This document shows, in pieces, positions 6,757 through 8,454 of a DNA stretch of 8,454 nucleotides. Origin of the DNA: an uncultured bacterium (lineage in GTDB: Bacteria; Bacillota; Clostridia; Oscillospirales; Oscillospiraceae). The stretch covers positions 1 to 8,454 of the forward strand of contig CAJMLC010000083.1 in assembly GCA_905214155.1 (NCBI GenBank). The letters are read 5' to 3'. The stretch's first letter is position 1. Each line of letters opens with the position of its first letter. The notes under the pieces were generated by a model, which had not been told where the DNA came from, ran no database searches, and saw only the letters and a program-made list of their open reading frames with translations. The position numbers and the translations under genes were made by a program.

Positions 6757-6785
6757 ATTTTACCGGGACCGACGCTTTGCGGCAA
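6757..6785 (-). promoter_or_regulatory. Candidate sigma-A promoter of the sugar operon
   Basis: On the minus strand, TTGCCG (6780-6785) and TAAAAT (6757-6762) are separated by exactly 17 bases. Transcription would begin near 6750 and leave a leader of about 30 bases before the isomerase ATG. The -35 element matches consensus at 4 of 6 positions, which fits a promoter needing an activator. The nearest A-rich box (6810-6820) begins 25 bases upstream of the -35. Confidence 0.5.
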
Positions 6786-6809
6786 GAGAGTAAGCAAAGC
6801 AAAGCTTGT

Positions 6810-6951
6810 CGAAAATAAATATGCACTTTTCATAAAGCGCCGAACGCGCCCGAACAGGAAAATATCGGTTCCGGCCCCGGCCGCAAACACGAATTTCGGC
6901 TATCCCGTCTTTTTATTTTGCGAAAAGAAACAAAACATTGCGAAAATAAAT
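6810..6951. promoter_or_regulatory. Candidate AraC-type operator: three copies of a CGAAAA(T/G)AAA box
   Basis: TTGCGAAAAGAAA (6918-6930) and TTGCGAAAATAAA (6938-6950) match at 12 of 13 positions and are offset by 20 bases, about two helical turns, in direct orientation. A third copy, CGAAAATAAAT (6810-6820), is identical over 11 bases to 6941-6951 and lies 131 bases away beside the operon promoter. AraC-family proteins often bind direct-repeat half-sites about 21 bases apart and can loop to a distant site. Assignment to the adjacent regulator is inference, and A-rich sequence raises the chance of coincidence. Confidence 0.45.
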
Positions 6952-7004
6952 CTACGTCTTCAACAAAAAATCAGACATCTCTTTCCTTCAGGAAGCGGAC
7001 ATGC

Positions 7005-7010
7005 TAATAT
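7005..7010 (+). promoter_or_regulatory. Candidate extended -10 promoter of the araC-type gene
   Basis: TGCTAATAT (7002-7010) is an extended -10 element (TGnTAATAT), with only a weak -35 (TTTCCT, 6982-6987) 17 bases upstream. Transcription would start near 7017, giving a leader of about 70 bases. The A-rich boxes end about 30 bases upstream of the -35, so the regulator could also control its own gene. Confidence 0.4.
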
Positions 7011-7023
7011 GAAGCAAAGAGCC

Positions 7024-7051
7024 GGAGCAGGCCCGTCAGAATGCCCGCTCC
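7024..7051 (+). other. Possible leader hairpin upstream of the araC-type gene
   Basis: GGAGCAGGC (7024-7032) can pair with GCCCGCTCC (7043-7051) with one mismatch around a 10-base loop. It lies in the predicted leader, 20 bases before the AGGAGG site. No U run follows. Its function is unknown and it may be incidental in GC-rich sequence. Confidence 0.3.
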
Positions 7052-7088
7052 CGCTCAAAGCCGATTGTAGCAGGAGGAACGCAGCCCC

Positions 7089-7979
7089 TTGGAGCAGACA
7101 AAGATTATTTCCTGCACGGACATTGCGCCGTTTGTCCGCTATGTGCAAAAATATCAGCCGCCGTACCATCTTACGGATTCCGTAGAGTTTCTGACGGCGT
7201 ATGACCACCGCCTGTTTTATGTTTATCACGGCGACGGACTGGTCGAATTCCGTGACCACTCGTTCCGCATCACGCGCGGCGACGTGCTTCTATGGCCGTC
7301 GGGTTGGGATTATCGTCTCACGCACAGCGTGAACGGCGGCCTGCTTCTGCTGGGCTGCAATTTCGACTACGAGCAGCGATACGCCCACGCGGCCTATCCG
7401 ATCCCACCGGATATTGCTTCGGATTTTCAACCAAATTTGATCCACGAGCACATTGGAATTAAGGAGTTACCTGCCACAAGTGAGCCGATCTGTCTGCATA
7501 ATATGGAGGAGATCAAGCCGTATCTGGAGCTTATGCTTCAGGAATATCAGACGCAGCTGGTCTTTTTCCAGATGCGGCTCAGTGGTCTGCTGAAAAATGT
7601 GCTGTCCCAGATATTCCGCAGCTGCGCCGTCGGCTCGCCCTCCGGAACGATGTCCTCCGATCAGGTCAATGATGTGATCGAATATATCAAGGAGCATTAC
7701 AACGAGCCGATCAGCAACAGCATGATCGGAGAGCACTTCAATTACCACCCCAATTATCTGAACAAGCAGATGGTGCAGCATACCAGCAAATCGATCCACC
7801 AGTACCTGATCACATACCGCATCACACAGGCGGTCAATCTGCTGGAGAATACGGATATGCCGGTCAGCGCAATCGCCGCCGAGGTGGGCTTCGGAGACGT
7901 GTGCCATTTTTCGCGCATCTTCCATCAGCGCACCGGCCAGGCTCCGGGCAATTACCGCCGCTGCCATAAGCGGAAATGA
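7089..7979 (+). CDS. AraC-family transcriptional regulator
   Basis: This is a predicted sugar-responsive regulator of 296 residues, the standard AraC length. The N-terminal half (about 30-100) looks like a cupin sensor, with LFYVYHGDGLVEF (42-54) and ITRGDVLLWPSGWDYRL (61-77). The C-terminal 100 residues (about 190-292) contain the paired helix-turn-helix region: VIEYIKEHYNEPIS, then HFNYHPNYLNKQM, and the second motif PVSAIAAEVGFGD followed by FSRIFHQRTGQAPGNYR. The start is TTG 7089. AGGAGG (7072-7077) lies 11 bases upstream, a stop codon closes the frame at 7068-7070, and no in-frame ATG fits. The gene is divergent from the sugar operon, the usual arrangement for a local activator. It ends only 19 bases before the end of an IS4 remnant and has no visible terminator of its own. 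The ligand is unknown. Confidence 0.92.
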   Translation: MEQTKIISCTDIAPFVRYVQKYQPPYHLTDSVEFLTAYDHRLFYVYHGDGLVEFRDHSFRITRGDVLLWPSGWDYRLTHSVNGGLLLLGCNFDYEQRYAHAAYPIPPDIASDFQPNLIHEHIGIKELPATSEPICLHNMEEIKPYLELMLQEYQTQLVFFQMRLSGLLKNVLSQIFRSCAVGSPSGTMSSDQVNDVIEYIKEHYNEPISNSMIGEHFNYHPNYLNKQMVQHTSKSIHQYLITYRITQAVNLLENTDMPVSAIAAEVGFGDVCHFSRIFHQRTGQAPGNYRRCHKRK

Positions 7980-7998
7980 CAAGTCGAGATAAGTTGTT

Positions 7999-8454
7999 TT
8001 AAGAAAACCGGTATTGGAAAGCTACGGCGGAAACAGGGTTTTGATAACGCTTATATTGTCGCCCCGGCCTAATTGGCGACAGGTGCTTAGACAATATTCC
8101 AAATATTTGAGCAGGCCTGATTTTCCCTTTCAGGAATTGTTTGCATACAAGTATAGCAACCGAAAAGTTGATTTGTTTTTCCTGTGGGACAGATATTTTC
8201 CGCGCAATAAGCGAAGCATAATTATATAGGATCAATCGGGCAAAAACCTCTTGCAGTAAAAAGTCCGTTTTCTTGCCATGCAGGCAAGATAGCCCAATGG
8301 TATATTTAAGGTCTCTAGGGTGTATTCTTCCAACTCCCAACGCACCCGGACAGCGGACCTTTTCACGCTGCGCTGCGCCATTTTTCCTTGAAATACGTCT
8401 GGAGCGGATTTTATTGCGCTGTTGGACAAATGCGGAAGCAGTTGCTGTACTTGG
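7999..8454 (-). pseudogene. Degraded IS4-family transposase with the catalytic core deleted (continues beyond the window)
   Basis: Pieces of an IS4-family DDE transposase read from right to left. Near 8436-8407 is TASAFVQQRNKI, a block from the N-terminal region of such proteins. After a frame change near 8403-8407 comes PDVFQGKM. Soon after, without the intervening core, comes VRVRWELE (8348-8325 region). This resembles the Y-x-x-R-W-x-I-E catalytic motif, but the tyrosine is replaced by valine. A second frame change near 8317 leads to RDLKYTIGL and the family's C-terminal tail, including QEVFARLILYNY and LSPIRPGRQYKR, and ends at a TAA at 7999. Roughly 250 residues that normally separate these blocks, including the expected D residues, are absent. 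The element cannot move by itself. Its end sits immediately after the AraC-type gene. Confidence 0.8.

Larger units (their letters stand above)
6722..7088. other. Divergent intergenic regulatory region
   Basis: This 367-base stretch separates the minus-strand sugar operon from the plus-strand AraC-type regulator. It holds no convincing gene. It contains a candidate promoter in each direction, three copies of an A-rich box, a GC-rich tandem pair (6837-6855) and a possible leader hairpin (7024-7051). No clear CcpA catabolite-repression site was found by eye. Confidence 0.8.

Noticed and set aside
6722..7088. CcpA catabolite-repression site in the divergent region
   Set aside because: No stretch matched the TG-n-AA-n-CG pattern with the expected symmetry.
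7467..7982. Minus-strand open frame opposite the AraC-type gene
   Set aside because: It is a shadow of the helix-turn-helix coding region with no start signal or family resemblance.
8014..8229. Plus-strand open frame of 71 codons downstream of the regulator
   Set aside because: It lies opposite the IS4 transposase C-terminus, which has clear family motifs on the minus strand.
1..8454. tRNA, rRNA, CRISPR array or phage genes
   Set aside because: No cloverleaf, regularly spaced repeats or phage-type proteins were recognised by eye.

Overview
The window holds one carbohydrate uptake and conversion locus bounded by two unrelated insertion-sequence fragments. The host looks like an anaerobic, gut-type Clostridia (Bacillota). 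The signs are strong AGGAGG ribosome-binding sites, a lipoprotein solute-binding protein with an A/E/Q/P-rich linker after its lipid-anchored cysteine, RbsABC-type sugar transport genes and Firmicutes-like IS30 and IS4 transposase pieces. Genus cannot be assigned from the sequence.

Layout from left to right: (1) 1-~289, the 5' end of an IS30-family element on the minus strand, with 60 codons of transposase running off the window. (2) ~290-383, a short empty spacer. (3) 384-422, a strong hairpin that probably ends the minus-strand operon. (4) 438-6721, a six-gene minus-strand operon. In transcription order it encodes an AraA-type sugar isomerase, a RhaM-type mutarotase, a lipoprotein sugar-binding protein, a double-domain sugar ABC ATPase, a sugar ABC permease, and a short-chain dehydrogenase interrupted by a frameshift. 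(5) 6722-7088, a divergent regulatory region with a candidate sigma-A promoter for the operon, three copies of a CGAAAA(T/G)AAA motif and a candidate promoter for the regulator. (6) 7089-7979, an AraC-family regulator on the plus strand. (7) 7999-8454, a decayed IS4-family transposase on the minus strand that has lost most of its catalytic core and carries two frame changes.

The genes fit one job. The AraC protein senses a sugar. The binding protein, ATPase and permease import it unphosphorylated. The mutarotase speeds anomer interconversion, and the isomerase turns the aldose into a ketose. The dehydrogenase may act on the sugar, ketose or a derived acid. No sugar kinase or aldolase is present, so the pathway must be completed elsewhere, or it uses a non-phosphorylated route. 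The substrate is not identifiable; a 6-deoxy sugar (L-rhamnose or L-fucose type) or a pentose is most plausible. The least ordinary elements are this gene combination, the broken dehydrogenase, the repeated operator-like boxes, the large hairpin between the binding-protein and ATPase genes, and the internally deleted IS4 copy.
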